DNA of 64,000 nucleotides, from positions 496,001 to 560,000 of the forward strand of contig DATMFF010000006.1 of NCBI GenBank assembly GCA_035556735.1, in the 5' to 3' direction. The stretch comes from CANJBX01 sp035556735. Lineage in GTDB: Bacteria; Pseudomonadota; Alphaproteobacteria; Rhizobiales; Xanthobacteraceae. The first letter of the stretch is position 1. Each line of letters starts with the position of its first letter. Below the pieces are notes generated by a model. That model worked only from the letters and a program-made list of their open reading frames with translations, was not told the origin of the DNA and ran no database searches. Shown here piece after piece: positions 63,701 to 64,000 of this stretch. The translations under genes and the position numbers were made by a program.

Positions 63701-64000
63701 TGTCCCGCACCGTCCGTCACCAGTTCGTGCGCCACCTGGGCCACGTACCTGCGCAGGATCGGCGAGAGGTAGGCATCCACGACCGTGGTGTCGCCGCGTC
63801 CCACCAGCTTGATCAGCGCCGACACCTCGTGGCTGACGGACACCTGTGCGAAGCCCATCTCGCGTGCGAGCGCCGCCACACGCCGCTCGTGCTCGGGATG
63901 GCGATAGGCATGCATGAGCACGATAGCGATGGCGTCGATCCCGGCGCGCTTTGCCTGCGCGAGGTCGCGGCGCACCGCCTCGAGATTCGGCGCGCGTTCC
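60778..64000 (-). CDS. 5-oxoprolinase / N-methylhydantoinase-type ATP-dependent hydrolase, fused HyuA-HyuB, truncated at the window end
   Basis: At least 1073 residues, with the N-terminus beyond the window. The frame stays open to the last base, so the apparent GTG at 63975 is not the start. The HyuA half shows the actin-like ATP-site FDMGGTSTDVSHF, AAGGGSILHFDG and CFGGAGGQHACLVADALGM. The HyuB half follows in the same chain: DPVMLEIFNNLFMSIAEQMG, RLDFSCAVFAADGSL, NAPYNGGTHLPDITV and the C-terminal DSGGRGRWNAGDGIVR with the final TAGGYGDP. The fused form is typical of 5-oxoprolinase (about 1200-1300 residues); two-gene forms are hydantoinases. It hydrolyses cyclic imides or 5-oxoproline using ATP. 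Substrate not determined. Confidence 0.9.
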   Translation of the reverse strand, partial: ERAPNLEAVRRDLAQAKRAGIDAIAIVLMHAYRHPEHERRVAALAREMGFAQVSVSHEVSALIKLVGRGDTTVVDAYLSPILRRYVAQVAHELVTDGAGQATDPRLMFMMSSGGLTAAELFQGKNAILSGPAGGVVGMAQTGRAAGFDRLIGFDMGGTSTDVSHFDGEYERAFETEVAGVRMRAPMMLIHTVAAGGGSILHFDGARFRVGPDSAGANPGPKCYRRGGPLAVTDANVMVGKLLPGFFPKIFGPTQREPLDTASVRTAFEALAREVDDGRSPEEIADGFIKIAVENMANAIKKISVQRGYDVTGYALNCFGGAGGQHACLVADALGMTNVLIHPYSSLLSAYGMGLADIRATRQQALEEPFGAPALAALNETAARLGEEARAEVAGQGVAAADVAVHPRAHIRYAGTDTALTVPLGTLADMKSAFEAAHKARFGFIDPGKVLTVEAVSVEAVGGGAAFSEPPLPRATGALPEPAQRSRFFSNGAWHEARVFTRDQLAPGHRVEGPAIIIEPHQTVVVEDGWRAEISERNHLVMQRARPPARGHAIGTQADPVMLEIFNNLFMSIAEQMGVSLQNTAYSVNIKERLDFSCAVFAADGSLVANAPHMPVHLGSMDRAVETIIRENAGRVAPGDVYAINAPYNGGTHLPDITVCTPVFDDGGFEILFWVASRGHHADVGGISPGSMSPNATTIEQEGVYIDNFKLVDRGRFREAELNELLTGARYPARNPPQNVNDLKAQIAANEKGVQELRRMVAHFSLPVVKAYMQHVQDNAAESVRRVIDRLHDSSFTYEMDQGTVVKVKISVDREKREATVDFTGTSPQQPTNFNAPEPVTRAAVLYVFRVMVDDDIPMNAGCLRPINVVIPPRSMLSPEYPAAVVAGNVETSQAVTNCLFGALGALAAAQGTMNNLNFGNAKHQYYETICSGSPAGPGFPGTDAVHTHMTNTRLTDPEVLEFRYPVVLEDFHIRKDSGGRGRWNAGDGIVRVIRFLETMDCTILSGHRRVRPFGLAGGEPGQVGRNSVRRRGGTVENLQGCDATVVHPGDAVIIQTPTAGGYGDPVKAAEGKD

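Overview
The window is about two thirds G+C, has dense coding on both strands, and carries no rRNA, tRNA, CRISPR or insertion sequence that I can recognise. The gene content fits an alphaproteobacterium of the order Hyphomicrobiales (Rhizobiales), close to the Bradyrhizobium, Rhodopseudomonas and Pseudorhodoplanes/Xanthobacteraceae groups. The hints are the hopanoid side-chain genes hpnG and hpnO, the large use of tripartite tricarboxylate transport (TTT) binding proteins, an extensin-like lipoprotein, a Tim44-like protein and several small Rhizobiales-style secreted or membrane proteins. This placement is inference.

Region 1 (1-16.9 kb) is a catabolic and uptake block. A complete TTT membrane pair (tctB, tctA) is followed by eight paralogous periplasmic binding proteins of the TctC/Bug family, all on the + strand. 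A GMC alcohol/choline-type oxidoreductase lies in reverse orientation between the seventh and eighth. Next come two amidohydrolases and a small Rieske protein, joined by 1-nt stop/start overlaps. This is the most unusual part of the window. It looks like an amplified receptor array serving one permease, linked to an unidentified degradation route.

Region 2 (16.9-21.6 kb, mostly - strand) has a likely three-gene operon read right to left: HAD phosphatase, class III aminotransferase, alpha/beta hydrolase. A D-2-hydroxyacid dehydrogenase and a small unknown protein follow. Region 3 (21.9-31.7 kb) is mainly housekeeping and envelope functions: the ABC-F protein EttA, a YqhA-type membrane protein, a class II aldolase-like protein, an HPF/RaiA-like ribosome-associated protein, two lytic transglycosylases, two small secreted paralogues, a stand-alone receiver protein, a PanE-like reductase and two unknown genes in a stretch of lower G+C.

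Region 4 (31.9-36.7 kb) is a thiamine operon, thiO-thiS-thiG-thiE-thiC. It has a recognisable promoter and a TPP riboswitch in front and a strong intrinsic terminator behind. Region 5 (37-48.5 kb) is mixed: small membrane proteins, a LysR regulator divergent from a small monooxygenase-like gene, a choloylglycine-hydrolase-like Ntn enzyme, a GFA-type zinc protein, an FAD oxidoreductase, a CinA-like protein, a glycosyltransferase coupled to an amylo-alpha-1,6-glucosidase-like protein, and a ninth, more typical Bug protein.

Region 6 (48.7-51.4 kb) has hpnG and hpnO, two consecutive steps that turn adenosylhopane into aminobacteriohopanetriol. Region 7 (51.8-56 kb) has an Old Yellow Enzyme homologue and a MetE-like/TrmO-like pair divergent from an ArsR-methyltransferase fusion. 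A perfect 18-bp palindrome sits just before the start of the fusion gene. A 27-residue membrane peptide gene is also found here. Region 8 (56-64 kb) holds an amidase, an extensin-like lipoprotein, a Tim44-like protein, a small secreted protein, and a 5-oxoprolinase/hydantoinase-type protein cut by the window end.
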